This document shows, one piece after another, positions 19,503 through 27,421 of a stretch of 64,000 nt of DNA; the stretch's first letter is position 1; every line of letters starts with the position of its first letter. The translations under genes and the position numbers were made by a program. This stretch comes from Lachnospiraceae bacterium (lineage in GTDB: Bacteria; Bacillota; Clostridia; Lachnospirales; Lachnospiraceae). Under the pieces are notes generated by a model that was not told the DNA's origin, did not search any database, and saw only the letters and a program-made list of their open reading frames with translations. The stretch spans positions 1 through 64,000 of the forward strand of contig VSNQ01000001.1 in NCBI GenBank assembly GCA_009774395.1, in the 5' to 3' direction.

Positions 19503-20285
19503 TTAATTTTTCCTAATTTTTCTGATGATCTTTCTTGCTATCTTTCTTAATGCTGATACGAATTTTCCAAACTTCATACCATTTGCATCAATATACTTGC
19601 TCTTTTCCCTGACTAAGATCTTGGGTTCGAACGGAAGATTCCAATCCTCCGCATAACAGTATGACGGAGACAGCATCTCCCAATTATCGTGCGTGTAAAT
19701 ATAATGATTGATATGGGACTCATCATGCCACTTGGCAATGACATGGTTCTTTATATCAATATCTACATTCTTCTTTAATTCACGTATCAGTTCCAAATAC
19801 GCTGCTGTCCTACCGCCATTAATTCCACCGCATACATAATATCTGCCTTCTCCCTTGGGAATATACGCAGTTGACTGAGGATTCCGGTCATAGGAAAATT
19901 TTTTTGGCTTTTTGTTGTATTCTCCGGGATGTTGGACTACCAGTATATCTTTTTTCTTTGGCAGAAATTCTTCCTCTGTGATCACTGATACACATTTACA
20001 GTTGGCATTCATAAAAAATACATAATCAAATTCCTGCAGTCTGTCTGCTATGGAGTCAAACATTTGAAACCGCATAAGGGTATCGTATGGCCAGCCCAGC
20101 TTTTTCTGAAATATTCTGTGTATCCGCTTACATTTATCCTCACCATATAAGGAAGGCGCATCCGTAAAGACAAAATACTCCTTTATGCTGTTTGGCAGGA
20201 AATTTTTTTCATAACTCCTCAAAAATCCTTTCCAGAATACATCATATTTTCCAGTACATATATATAAAATAGCAATACGATTCAT
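19503..20285 (-). CDS. GT6 glycosyltransferase (ABO blood-group / alpha-1,3-galactosyltransferase family)
   Basis: 260 residues, the length of bacterial GT6 proteins without the animal stem region. GRYYVCGGINGG (147-158) and WHDESHIN (186-193) are the family's acceptor and active-site motifs. The metal-binding DxD of animal ABO enzymes is replaced by N93-A-N95 in FFMNANCKC; the NxN change is known for bacterial GT6 enzymes, which act without metal. The expected reaction is alpha-1,3 transfer of GalNAc or Gal onto fucosylated galactose. The GT11 enzyme that could make that acceptor is encoded two genes downstream. Confidence 0.9.
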   Translation of the reverse strand: MNRIAILYICTGKYDVFWKGFLRSYEKNFLPNSIKEYFVFTDAPSLYGEDKCKRIHRIFQKKLGWPYDTLMRFQMFDSIADRLQEFDYVFFMNANCKCVSVITEEEFLPKKKDILVVQHPGEYNKKPKKFSYDRNPQSTAYIPKGEGRYYVCGGINGGRTAAYLELIRELKKNVDIDIKNHVIAKWHDESHINHYIYTHDNWEMLSPSYCYAEDWNLPFEPKILVREKSKYIDANGMKFGKFVSALRKIARKIIRKIRKN

Positions 20286-20352
20286 TTTATTATTCCTCTG
20301 CCCGTTGGTGACGAACGACTAATAAATACTATAAAGTAAGTATCCAACCTTA

Positions 20353-21066
20353 TTATAATACCTCTTTCTTAAAGAAATGTTCCAAGCAATATATTATCAT
20401 AGAACAAAATGGATAATACTTTCCTTGATGCATTCCACGATATTCTTGTATCGTTTCATTTATATAAACGATATCATCTAATAGTTTTTCATCATCAAAT
20501 TCAAGTTCTAAAACGGTTATATAAGCTTCTCTTCTTTGCCTTTTTAGGATATCACTATTTAGGTTCATATGCTCTTGCATTTCCCTGCCAGACTGGTTTC
20601 CGTCAATTGGATATATTTTTCCATCTATAGAATAGCCAAACAGTTCTTCTATTTTTTTATCTGTTGGAGCAATACAGGTTTTAAAGTCAAACCAATTATC
20701 TTTTTTATGATTACAGTGATCTATCCAATCCTGCGGCTCACCTTTGCATGATACCATTATATTTTGGTAATCCAATTGTGCATTTTCACAAACTGCACAT
20801 TCCACAGCAGTTAGATATCTTTTGTCAGGATGTCTTGGCATAAAATGCTCAATATCACAATCTGTTGCATACATATTAGTTCCTATGCGTTTTTCGCAAT
20901 AGCAGCACAAATAGCCTTGTTCTTCTAATAATGATTTTTTCAGAGATACATATGTGCTTGTACCCTTTAAATCATCATATTTTGGCTGATTTCCATATAC
21001 TTGACAAAAATCTTGTTTCCATATTTTAAAAAATTCAGGTTCCGCTTTCTTTTGTATATATCGCAT
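20353..21066 (-). CDS. ptuB: Septu-type HNH endonuclease PtuB-like (TIGR02646 family)
   Basis: 237 residues. A zinc-type CCYCEKR (54-60), the HNH core DIEHF (71-75), NIMVSC (102-107) and HCNHKK (117-122) give the treble-clef HNH nuclease arrangement of the proteins paired with AAA ATPases in Septu and some retron systems. It is expected to cut nucleic acid after release or activation by the PtuA partner during phage infection. The gene overlaps the ATPase gene by 32 bp and uses AAGGAAG inside it as ribosome site. No reverse transcriptase lies nearby, so it is not a retron module. Confidence 0.85.
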   Translation of the reverse strand: MRYIQKKAEPEFFKIWKQDFCQVYGNQPKYDDLKGTSTYVSLKKSLLEEQGYLCCYCEKRIGTNMYATDCDIEHFMPRHPDKRYLTAVECAVCENAQLDYQNIMVSCKGEPQDWIDHCNHKKDNWFDFKTCIAPTDKKIEELFGYSIDGKIYPIDGNQSGREMQEHMNLNSDILKRQRREAYITVLELEFDDEKLLDDIVYINETIQEYRGMHQGKYYPFCSMIIYCLEHFFKKEVL

Positions 21067-22354
21067 TGATTCTTCTTCCTTTTCTAATAATCATTCTTGC
21101 CCGAACTGTATCTACATTTCTCTTTAAAGTAATTTGGTCTATTTCATCGGCAGCCTTTTCTGCTTCATCATAGCGCTTATTGTCTAACAGCGTGTACATA
21201 TTGTTAACTTTTTCTTTCACAATATGACTAACTGAATCTGTATACATCGCATCCTCTAGTACTACATTAGAATCCACTCCAAAATAAGGACAAACTGGCT
21301 CACAAAGGACTTCATCGCCTTCTCTGCGCAGAGAAACTACATTAAATTCCGATGATATTTCTCCTAATACCTGCGGCGAATGTGTTGTAATGATAAATTG
21401 TATATTAGGGAAAGTATTTTTCAGAACATTGATAATTTTTCGCTGCCATTGTGTATGCATATGCAGTTCCACTTCATCTATTAGCACTACCCCTCTTCCC
21501 TCTAAGGGATTTCCCATAGATGGATTGGCGATTGCAAGCCTTCTTGCCAAGTCACCAAACAATGCAAGCGTACATTTTTCCCCATCAGAGAGTTGTAAAA
21601 TATCCAACACTTCATTCCCTTTGTAAACCTTCATAGAATACGGTTTTACTGCAATATGAATCTCTTTATATCCATCAAGCATTGCCAACATTGCCGTTTT
21701 CACTGCTTTCAATGAGATATCTTCATAATCCTTATTTTCCTTTTTTAACTGTATTTCATAGAGTTCCTGTTCTAAAAACCATTCAAATAATCGGTCAAAT
21801 GCTATTTGATTCTCAATCGCTTTCTCATAAGCCGCAAACTGACCATACGACTGCTTTTTATTGATCCGCAGTGGTGTCTTTAAGACTAGCCTGTTTACAC
21901 CATAATTTATAAATATTGGAAGATTAAACTTTTCATTTTGGTATACAAGATTATTATCATCGTCAACGGTTACCCTCCCAATATATAATTGTCTAAAATG
22001 ATCAATTAATTCATCAAACTGGTTCTTCACTGGTTTTATCACTTTTGTATTTGCGCGATGATTCTGCCTGCTAAAGCAGAAGGTTTCTTTTGTATCCTCA
22101 AATCCAAACTCTGCCGCAATGGTTGCTGCTGCTTTTTTATATTTAATATCAGACTCCTCAAATTTTATGGATTGTTTAAATTTCTGATTGACAATCTTAT
22201 TTATAATATTTGCATACAATAGATTGACTGCTGCTAAAATACTGGATTTTCCGACACCATTAATTCCATATAAAATTGTACTTTTTCCGTTTAATTCAAG
22301 TTCTAATTCGTGTATGCCTCTAAAATCGTACAGTATTAGTCTTTCTATCTGCAT
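21035..22354 (-). CDS. ptuA: Septu-type ATPase PtuA-like (ABC/SMC-type)
   Basis: 439 residues. Walker A GINGVGKSS at 30-38 is preceded by FRGIHELELEL. A long insertion (about 50-250) is followed by the ABC-type signature LSDGEK at 255-260, Walker B VVLIDE at 289-294 and the THSPQ H-loop at 324-328. This is the OLD/RecF-like architecture of PtuA. With the HNH gene overlapping its 3' end it forms a complete two-gene defence unit. GAGGA precedes the start. It sits between glycan genes in the same direction, with a 350-bp repeat-rich gap on its upstream side. Confidence 0.87.
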   Translation of the reverse strand: MQIERLILYDFRGIHELELELNGKSTILYGINGVGKSSILAAVNLLYANIINKIVNQKFKQSIKFEESDIKYKKAAATIAAEFGFEDTKETFCFSRQNHRANTKVIKPVKNQFDELIDHFRQLYIGRVTVDDDNNLVYQNEKFNLPIFINYGVNRLVLKTPLRINKKQSYGQFAAYEKAIENQIAFDRLFEWFLEQELYEIQLKKENKDYEDISLKAVKTAMLAMLDGYKEIHIAVKPYSMKVYKGNEVLDILQLSDGEKCTLALFGDLARRLAIANPSMGNPLEGRGVVLIDEVELHMHTQWQRKIINVLKNTFPNIQFIITTHSPQVLGEISSEFNVVSLRREGDEVLCEPVCPYFGVDSNVVLEDAMYTDSVSHIVKEKVNNMYTLLDNKRYDEAEKAADEIDQITLKRNVDTVRARMIIRKGRRINAIYTKESGT

Positions 22355-22704
22355 TTAATATTCCTCTAATTTCCATAAGGTTATACTCTTTCGTGTGCAT
22401 TCCAGGAATTCTAAGTGGGTATTTTTGCCCGCTTAGATTTTCTCTACACACTTCCAGTCATGCCGCCTCAGCGGCACAAACAATCAATGAGAAGAATGCC
22501 TGCACTTGGCATTCTTCAGTGTGTAACTTAGATTTTCTTAGCTGGCGTATTGGGGCAGCTTACAAAATCTTTACACACTTGCCGTTATGTCACCTACAGC
22601 AATACAAACAATTGCTAAAAAAATGCTGTTCTTGTATTCTTCTCATATATATACTGCACAGCAGAAAACTTTGCTGTACAGTTGCGCCAGCCGCACGCTT
22701 AAAA
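22355..22704. repeat. 350-bp non-coding gap made of hairpins and two diverged repeat copies
   Basis: No gene is seen here. From left to right: a 10-bp stem TCTAAGTGGG/CCCGCTTAGA at 22410-22437; GCCGC/GCGGC near 22461-22475; a perfect 10-bp stem GAAGAATGCC/GGCATTCTTC near 22491-22517; and a second, diverged copy of the ACACACTT...ACAAACAAT segment at about 22572-22612 (first copy about 22446-22484). The right end is element B copy 1. The gap holds remnants of mobile or structural repeats upstream of the Septu genes. On the leftward strand no clear promoter for ptuA was recognised. Confidence 0.6.
22652..22699. repeat. Hairpin element B, copy 1
   Basis: A hairpin ACAGCA...TGCTGT around GAAAACT is followed by the conserved tail GTTGCGCCAGCCGCACGCT. 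The same arrangement is found at 41360-41408. The tail ends six bases from the stop codon of the leftward gene at 22705, so it becomes the first sequence of the 3' untranslated region. Confidence 0.75.
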
Positions 22705-23499
22705 TTACTTTACGCGCTTCCCATGCGCCAGCATATTCTGCACTTTCAGCACCAAATTCGCATTCCAATCCAACACAGCTCCTTGGAAAAATATTTTTGC
22801 CATTTCCATATTGGTCATAATCGGGCGAACTTTTGTATCAATTGCGATGCCATTTCTTTTACATAATTTTGCACCTTGCTGCATCCATTTGCCTTTGCGG
22901 ACACCTTCTTCGTAGGGGAATATATAATCCAATGCCACTAGAATCGGCTGATTTTCTGCTGTCTTATCCACTGTTTTATCTAAAGAGGCAATTCGCTCAA
23001 AATCCCATGCGCTCCACTCGTCTTTTAATGTCCGAAGCAGGTAGTCACTGTTCCATATTCCTACCTGTGTATTCAAGGAATATGCTTCCCCTCTTTTATA
23101 ATACCCAATATTGCGCTGGTTCTTCCAATGACCGTAGCACTTTGGCGACTCAATTAGGCGGATATTGGCGGCATTTGCTTTTACTGCACGTTTTAATTGC
23201 TTTTCTATATCACTGTTTTGCACAGCATCGCAGAGCAGATAATCGTCCATCCATAGACTGACATAGGGGGTTTTTGCTTGTTGAATGGCTTCTTTTATCA
23301 TTTTTGCCCATGTGTCATTTTTTTGTATTACTTGTGTAAAGACATACTGTTTATCCATCTGCTGGTATTCGTCTGTCACGAGCAGAATGGGATAAGGGCA
23401 GTCGCTCCAATATTTTCGGAATAATGTAGAAAAAATGTCCCACATATCCCGATTTCTCCAGCAGGAATAAATTATAATTGAAAGGTCTTGACTTTTCAT
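22705..23499 (-). CDS. Putative glycosyltransferase of unknown family
   Basis: 264 residues, no named family recognised. The opening LSIIIYSCWRNRDMWDIF, the YPILLVTDEY strand, and VSLWMDDYLLCD (about 80-91) with paired aspartates suggest a GT-A-like nucleotide-binding fold. Its neighbours are all surface-glycan genes, so a transferase role is likely but unproven. A probable promoter at 23528-23556 lies just upstream. The 3' end is marked by element B. Confidence 0.65.
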   Translation of the reverse strand: MKSQDLSIIIYSCWRNRDMWDIFSTLFRKYWSDCPYPILLVTDEYQQMDKQYVFTQVIQKNDTWAKMIKEAIQQAKTPYVSLWMDDYLLCDAVQNSDIEKQLKRAVKANAANIRLIESPKCYGHWKNQRNIGYYKRGEAYSLNTQVGIWNSDYLLRTLKDEWSAWDFERIASLDKTVDKTAENQPILVALDYIFPYEEGVRKGKWMQQGAKLCKRNGIAIDTKVRPIMTNMEMAKIFFQGAVLDWNANLVLKVQNMLAHGKRVK

Positions 23500-23527
23500 A
23501 AAACTCTCCCAAAATATTACTTTGGTT

Positions 23528-23556
23528 ATTAAAAACTGTAATTACAATACTGCCAA
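23528..23556 (-). promoter_or_regulatory. Probable promoter for the gene at 22705
   Basis: Leftward strand: TTGGCA (23551-23556) and TTTAAT (23528-23533) with 17 bp between, each one base from consensus. It is 29 bp before the start codon, in the gap after the GT2 gene. Confidence 0.5.
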
Positions 23557-23578
23557 ACATTTGTATTTTTATCTATAA

Positions 23579-24568
23579 CTATTGTATTTTCTTAACAATA
23601 CTTAAATCTGACAGAACACCGATTGTATACTCTACAGCCACTTGGAAGGATACAATTGGATGCAGAAACCATGCGATGGAGGGATATTTTAGGAAGCCTT
23701 TTATACTATCCCATAATGGTATGATAAAAGTTCCCAGTGTTAATCCAAGTTTTATCATCTTTGGCATTGTAAGATGATAAGAATAGGAACGTTCCTCTCC
23801 TACTCCGCTTTGAAGCTGTTTCGAGTTTCTGCGGATTTTTCCAACCAAATCACAGTAACTATCAGAATGATTGTGAATCACGGCTTCTTTTAAGATAATA
23901 TAATTATGATAACCTTTGCGGATTAAATCGGCATTGGCATCAATATGGAAAAATAACGGCTGCCATTTTATTAATTCTACATATTCTTTCTTAATCAGAA
24001 AGCCTTGCGATCCGATTGTCGGCAATGTTTCTTCATCAAATTGAATTTTGAAATACTGTGGTGTTTCTTTTAAAACAGTTCCGCCCAGATTCCATTTTTG
24101 CTCTGTGCGCATCATATGATCCCTTCGGTGAAGATAAAAGATTGCAGGATCGCCGCAGCCATACAATGCCATATATTTATCTGGCAGACTTGCTTTTTTC
24201 TGAAAGCGAAACCACGCCGCTTGTCCGCCGACGCAGTCCTCTGTAATAACTGCCTGTACCAGTTTTGAGAGCCAGTCGCGCTTTGTCAAAATATTGTCAT
24301 CATCTATAAAAAATAAATACGTCCCTGCTGCCTTCTCGATTCCTATGGATTTGCCGCGCTCCGGATTATGGCTTCCATTTCGTGTAACAATGCAGTGAAA
24401 TTTTTCTGCAATCGCAGCGGTGGCATCCGTAGAATCGTCATCCACAATAATGATTTCGATTTTATCCTGCGGATAGTCTTGTCCGCGTATGCTTTTTAAG
24501 CATTTAGGCAGGCGTTTTTCCCCATTATATACTGGTATAATTACAGAAATTAATGGCATATCATCCAT
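23579..24568 (-). CDS. Glycosyltransferase family 2 with C-terminal hydrophobic region
   Basis: 329 residues. The GT-A domain has LISVIIPVYNGEKRLPKC, IIIVDDDSTDAT and GTYLFFIDDDNILT (metal-binding acids) near residue 90. QKWNLGGTVLKE and the later HNHSDSY fit the acceptor loop of GT2 enzymes. Two hydrophobic stretches after about 260 (LGTFIIPLW and WFLHPIVSFQVAVEY) probably attach it to the membrane. The start has GTGAGGA before it. A palindromic element (24594-24688) separates it from the Uma2 gene. Confidence 0.86.
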   Translation of the reverse strand: MDDMPLISVIIPVYNGEKRLPKCLKSIRGQDYPQDKIEIIIVDDDSTDATAAIAEKFHCIVTRNGSHNPERGKSIGIEKAAGTYLFFIDDDNILTKRDWLSKLVQAVITEDCVGGQAAWFRFQKKASLPDKYMALYGCGDPAIFYLHRRDHMMRTEQKWNLGGTVLKETPQYFKIQFDEETLPTIGSQGFLIKKEYVELIKWQPLFFHIDANADLIRKGYHNYIILKEAVIHNHSDSYCDLVGKIRRNSKQLQSGVGEERSYSYHLTMPKMIKLGLTLGTFIIPLWDSIKGFLKYPSIAWFLHPIVSFQVAVEYTIGVLSDLSIVKKIQ

Positions 24569-24593
24569 ATTTTGTCCTCACTATGATTATATC

Positions 24594-24688
24594 GTTACTG
24601 TTCCAGTAAAATTCATGAAAAAATTGTAATATGATCTACGTTCGTTATGCAAATGAATTTTTATACTAAGTTCTGTGTGAACAGTAAC
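24594..24688. repeat. Palindromic element M, copy 1 (MITE-like)
   Basis: Perfect 10-bp terminal inverted repeats GTTACTGTTC (24594-24603) and GAACAGTAAC (24679-24688) enclose a second nested pair AAAATTCAT/ATGAATTTT. The right end is one base from the stop codon of the Uma2 gene. Related ends occur at 26486, 36817 and 62673. No open frame lies inside, so it is non-autonomous. Confidence 0.8.
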
Positions 24689-24689
24689 A

Positions 24690-25271
24690 TTATATTTCAA
24701 ATATTTCCTGCAAAGTAAGCGTAACTGCAGGCATTGCCCTCAGTGCCAGAACTGTGTCCGCATTATATGCTTTATCCGCTTTGTCCTCCTGAAAAATATA
24801 GGAAGCAGTCAACTGATAAACATTATTTTCTAAATAATAAAGTTCTACTGATTGCTCTTTCGGGCTGATTATCCAATATTCATCGATACCCAAACTTGCA
24901 TATTTCTTCATCTTTACTGTTCTATCTTTATATGCTGTTGCTGGGCTTAATGTTTCTACTACAAATCGCGGTACGCCTTTGTACTTATCATGAATAACTC
25001 TCTTTCGATCACAGAACAGCATAATATCCGGAATCATATATTCATTGTCAGATACATACAGGTCGAGATTTTCCATAGATACAGAACAGACACTGTTTTT
25101 AAGCTGGCTTCTCAATGCATGATATATATTTCCATTAATCTGGCTGTGCATAAATCCGCCGGATGGTGACATATTATAGATAACACCATCTATTTTTTCT
25201 GTTTTCATATCATCGTCGTTTAATAATAGCATTGCATCACGCTTAATATCATTGTCATTTAATAATGGCAT
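24690..25271 (-). CDS. Uma2 family protein (DUF820, PD-(D/E)XK nuclease fold)
   Basis: 193 residues. The motifs EKIDGVIYNMSPSG, YMIPDIMLFCD, PRFVVETLSPAT and KMKKYASLGIDEYWII are the conserved Uma2 set, including the Asp and Glu-x-x-Ser positions of the PD-(D/E)XK core. The biological role of the family is not settled. The first 22 residues contain a short tandem duplication (LLNDNDIKRDAM then LLNDDDMK), so the start could lie at either copy; GGGAG eight bases before the first ATG favours the long form. It overlaps the GT4 stop by 13 bp. Confidence 0.85.
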   Translation of the reverse strand: MPLLNDNDIKRDAMLLLNDDDMKTEKIDGVIYNMSPSGGFMHSQINGNIYHALRSQLKNSVCSVSMENLDLYVSDNEYMIPDIMLFCDRKRVIHDKYKGVPRFVVETLSPATAYKDRTVKMKKYASLGIDEYWIISPKEQSVELYYLENNVYQLTASYIFQEDKADKAYNADTVLALRAMPAVTLTLQEIFEI

Positions 25272-26449
25272 TGATTCACTCCCTCCAGAAACGCATCAAA
25301 CTCATTTCCTATTTTATCCCAACGAAACTGCGATGAAAACTGATAAGCGTTTTCCCTCTTACTACTATATACCATTTTGTCAGAAATTACCATACCCATT
25401 TCTTCCATTAATGCATTAACTGTGTTTTTTGTGCACAAATATCCAGCATTGCCATAATTAACAGCTTCACGGATACCCGGTGAATCAAATGCAATGCTCG
25501 GCGTTCCGACACAGCCAGCCTCTGTAATAGGGATTCCCCAGCCTTCACGAATCGAAGGAAAGACCAAAGCCCAAGCACGGCTCAACAGTTCCAGTTTTTT
25601 TTCCTCAGAAACATATCCCCAGCTAATAATATCGCCTTTTATTCCGCTTTCTAAACGGTTGTCCTGCACATCTTCCCATATAAGAGAATATTTCTCACAT
25701 ATCGGCATTAAGTTATTGTTGACATATTCTTGGTCTTTCTTGCCAATTATCCAGAGTTTCGCATTGGGATATGTTTTTTTTATTTTGGCAAGCGCGTTTA
25801 CGGCAACGTTAATCCCCTTATAGGGCGAATAACGTCCAGCATAGATAAAAGTTGGCGCTTTCTCCTTTTCGCACCACTGTTCCCGTTTCCATGGCGTGAA
25901 AAATACCCCATTGTGAATGACTTTTATTTTATCCAAATAATACCCTCTTGATACCAGTTCATCTCTTGTTGACTCCGAAACCGTAATTACAGGATCATTG
26001 CGGTTTAAGCGCAGGAAACTTTCTTCCAGCAGCTTCCCCATTTTACTTAACGGGAATTTCGCACTGTAATCCCAGATTTCTTTGGTAAGCTGATGAATAT
26101 AGAAGATTCTTTTCTGCGGTGCTACCCAAAGCGGCGTGAAAAAACGGTGGGTATTGCATTGGTCAATTACGAAGTCGATATTGTCTTTATTTTTCTGATA
26201 AAACTGCATTGCTGCCAATATTACGGTTAAAGCATTGCCATGCCTAAGATAAGTTATGCCGTCTATTACTTCGCTCTCCGGCTGCCCCTCTCTTCGGGTC
26301 GCCAAATGATAAATGCGGTATTTGGTTTGATCTGCTCTGCTTAACATTTGATGCGTATGCACTTCAGCGCCTCCGGCATTGGGGGAAGTAATGTCACGCC
26401 ATGAAAGAGCAAGTATGGTTGTTTTGGTGCTTTTCTTTATTTGTTTCAT
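25259..26449 (-). CDS. Glycosyltransferase family 4
   Basis: 396-residue GT-B enzyme. N-terminal SPNAGGAEVHTHQM carries the glycine-rich GGAE acceptor loop. The C-terminal donor domain has YAGRYSPYKGINVA at about 208 and REGWGIPITEAG at about 305 with the E-x7-E donor-binding acids. The sequence style resembles mannosyl- or glucosyltransferases of capsule loci; the sugar is not predictable. GAGGAGC precedes the start. It shares a 13-bp overlap with the Uma2 gene, implying a common message. Confidence 0.9.
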   Translation of the reverse strand: MKQIKKSTKTTILALSWRDITSPNAGGAEVHTHQMLSRADQTKYRIYHLATRREGQPESEVIDGITYLRHGNALTVILAAMQFYQKNKDNIDFVIDQCNTHRFFTPLWVAPQKRIFYIHQLTKEIWDYSAKFPLSKMGKLLEESFLRLNRNDPVITVSESTRDELVSRGYYLDKIKVIHNGVFFTPWKREQWCEKEKAPTFIYAGRYSPYKGINVAVNALAKIKKTYPNAKLWIIGKKDQEYVNNNLMPICEKYSLIWEDVQDNRLESGIKGDIISWGYVSEEKKLELLSRAWALVFPSIREGWGIPITEAGCVGTPSIAFDSPGIREAVNYGNAGYLCTKNTVNALMEEMGMVISDKMVYSSKRENAYQFSSQFRWDKIGNEFDAFLEGVNQCHY

Positions 26450-26485
26450 TATAGCTCCTCTCTGCGTAATATAAAAACAAAATCG

Positions 26486-26515
26486 TAACAGTTCAGATAA
26501 CCCATTGAACTGTTA
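26486..26515. repeat. Palindromic element M, minimal copy (hairpin across the GNAT stop codon)
   Basis: Perfect 10-bp inverted repeats TAACAGTTCA (26486-26495) and TGAACTGTTA (26506-26515) with a 10-bp loop. The stem supplies the stop codon and the last residues of the GNAT gene. The arms match the ends of the elements at 24594 and 36817. Confidence 0.75.
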
Positions 26516-27017
26516 GTTCATTTTCTGTTTCCAGAAATGTCACTATACCGCCACCCAGATACTGTATCTCTTTAATTTTATCCCAAGCAAGTTTGAGAAG
26601 TTCTGCCCCTGTGATGTCTGTTTTGTCATTCTCTGAAAAATTTTTACCGAGCTGGGCAATAAGGTATGCCGACATAGTGTATGTATCTGTACTTTCATCC
26701 AACTCACTAATCCGCAACAGTTTTCTTTTCGTGGTATTGCTCACTGTTTCACCCCTAACTGTCAACGGCTTTAATGCAAGTGTAAAATATCCAAGCAGCC
26801 TGACATCCTCTGCTGAAACTACAAGATATGTGACGGACTGATTCTTTTTTGTGAATTCTATGGCACTCTTTTTCAAAAATCGCTCCAAATCCGGATTCTT
26901 CGGACAGGAAAAACCGGAAAGCAATTCAGCAAGTGCTGGCTCTCCGGCTTCTTCATCATTTCCTAATGCCAAATACTCACGGATATTGATCGAAAAAAAC
27001 TTATCATTTCCTGCCAT
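26493..27017 (-). CDS. GNAT-type acetyltransferase, toxin-like, probably 3'-truncated
   Basis: 174 residues. The central segment (VTYLVVSAEDVRLLGYFTLA, then SAYLIAQLGKNFS, then GAELLKLAWDKIKEIQYLGGG) matches GNAT toxins of bacterial toxin-antitoxin pairs, which acetylate charged tRNA. GNAT folds normally end with a strand-helix-strand containing an FY..NGF-type motif; here the protein stops right after FLETENE, and its last seven residues are encoded by a palindromic element. It therefore seems cut short by that insertion. It overlaps the small upstream gene by 14 bp, as toxin-antitoxin genes do. Confidence 0.65.
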   Translation of the reverse strand: MAGNDKFFSINIREYLALGNDEEAGEPALAELLSGFSCPKNPDLERFLKKSAIEFTKKNQSVTYLVVSAEDVRLLGYFTLALKPLTVRGETVSNTTKRKLLRISELDESTDTYTMSAYLIAQLGKNFSENDKTDITGAELLKLAWDKIKEIQYLGGGIVTFLETENELTVQWVI

Positions 27018-27210
27018 TTTCTTTCTCCTTTATTTTCATCTTCCGCAACCACATCATTTCCCTTAATTCTGATTCTCCCTTTATCTCTTTTGCGGCTACG
27101 GGTATATGAGCAGGTCGGTTTTTGGCAGATTCTTCAATCGCATTGACAAACATCTCCACCTGTTCCTTGCCAGAAATGACAAAATTCTTTGTAATACTTG
27201 ACGTTGCCAT
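27004..27210 (-). CDS. Small antitoxin-like protein
   Basis: 68 residues from MATSSITKNFVISGKEQ, chosen because GGGAGG lies nine bases before this ATG. The N-terminal beta-like TKNFVISGKEQVEMF segment followed by charged helices fits a DNA-binding antitoxin with a toxin-binding tail. Position before a GNAT gene with a 14-bp overlap supports an antitoxin role, but the family is not one I can name with certainty. A likely promoter is at 27270-27298. Confidence 0.65.
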   Translation of the reverse strand: MATSSITKNFVISGKEQVEMFVNAIEESAKNRPAHIPVAAKEIKGESELREMMWLRKMKIKEKENGRK

Positions 27211-27269
27211 AATAAACACCTCCCTTGTTAGTATAGTTCTTCTGCTACAATTCATACTTCTCTATCTCT

Positions 27270-27298
27270 ATTTTATTATTTTATATCGACTAATGCAA
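27270..27298 (-). promoter_or_regulatory. Probable promoter of the antitoxin-GNAT pair
   Basis: Leftward strand: TTGCAT (27293-27298) and TAAAAT (27270-27275) with a 17-bp spacer, 60 bp before the antitoxin start. Being in the 211-bp gap after the membrane-protein gene, it would give the pair its own transcription unit. Confidence 0.5.
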
Positions 27299-27421
27299 CA
27301 AAACCTTTATGAACTTTTAATATACTGCGCGGCAAAAAATTCTGCATTGTTGTTAATAGGCTGATGAGGAAGTCATAACCGTTATGATGGGAACCATGTA
27401 AACGCTGAAACGAAACTCCTC

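Noticed and set aside
20353..22354. Retron with PtuAB-type effectors
   Set aside because: No reverse transcriptase or msr/msd-like structured RNA gene lies next to the pair.
22410..22441. Terminator TCTAAGTGGG/CCCGCTTAGA followed by TTTTCT
   Set aside because: The T-rich stretch is on the rightward side, where no gene ends; it is more likely part of the repeat region.
22393..22866. A 157-codon rightward open frame across the repeat-rich gap
   Set aside because: It crosses hairpin repeats and the 3' end of a leftward gene and is Cys/His/Leu-rich without any motif; it is probably chance.
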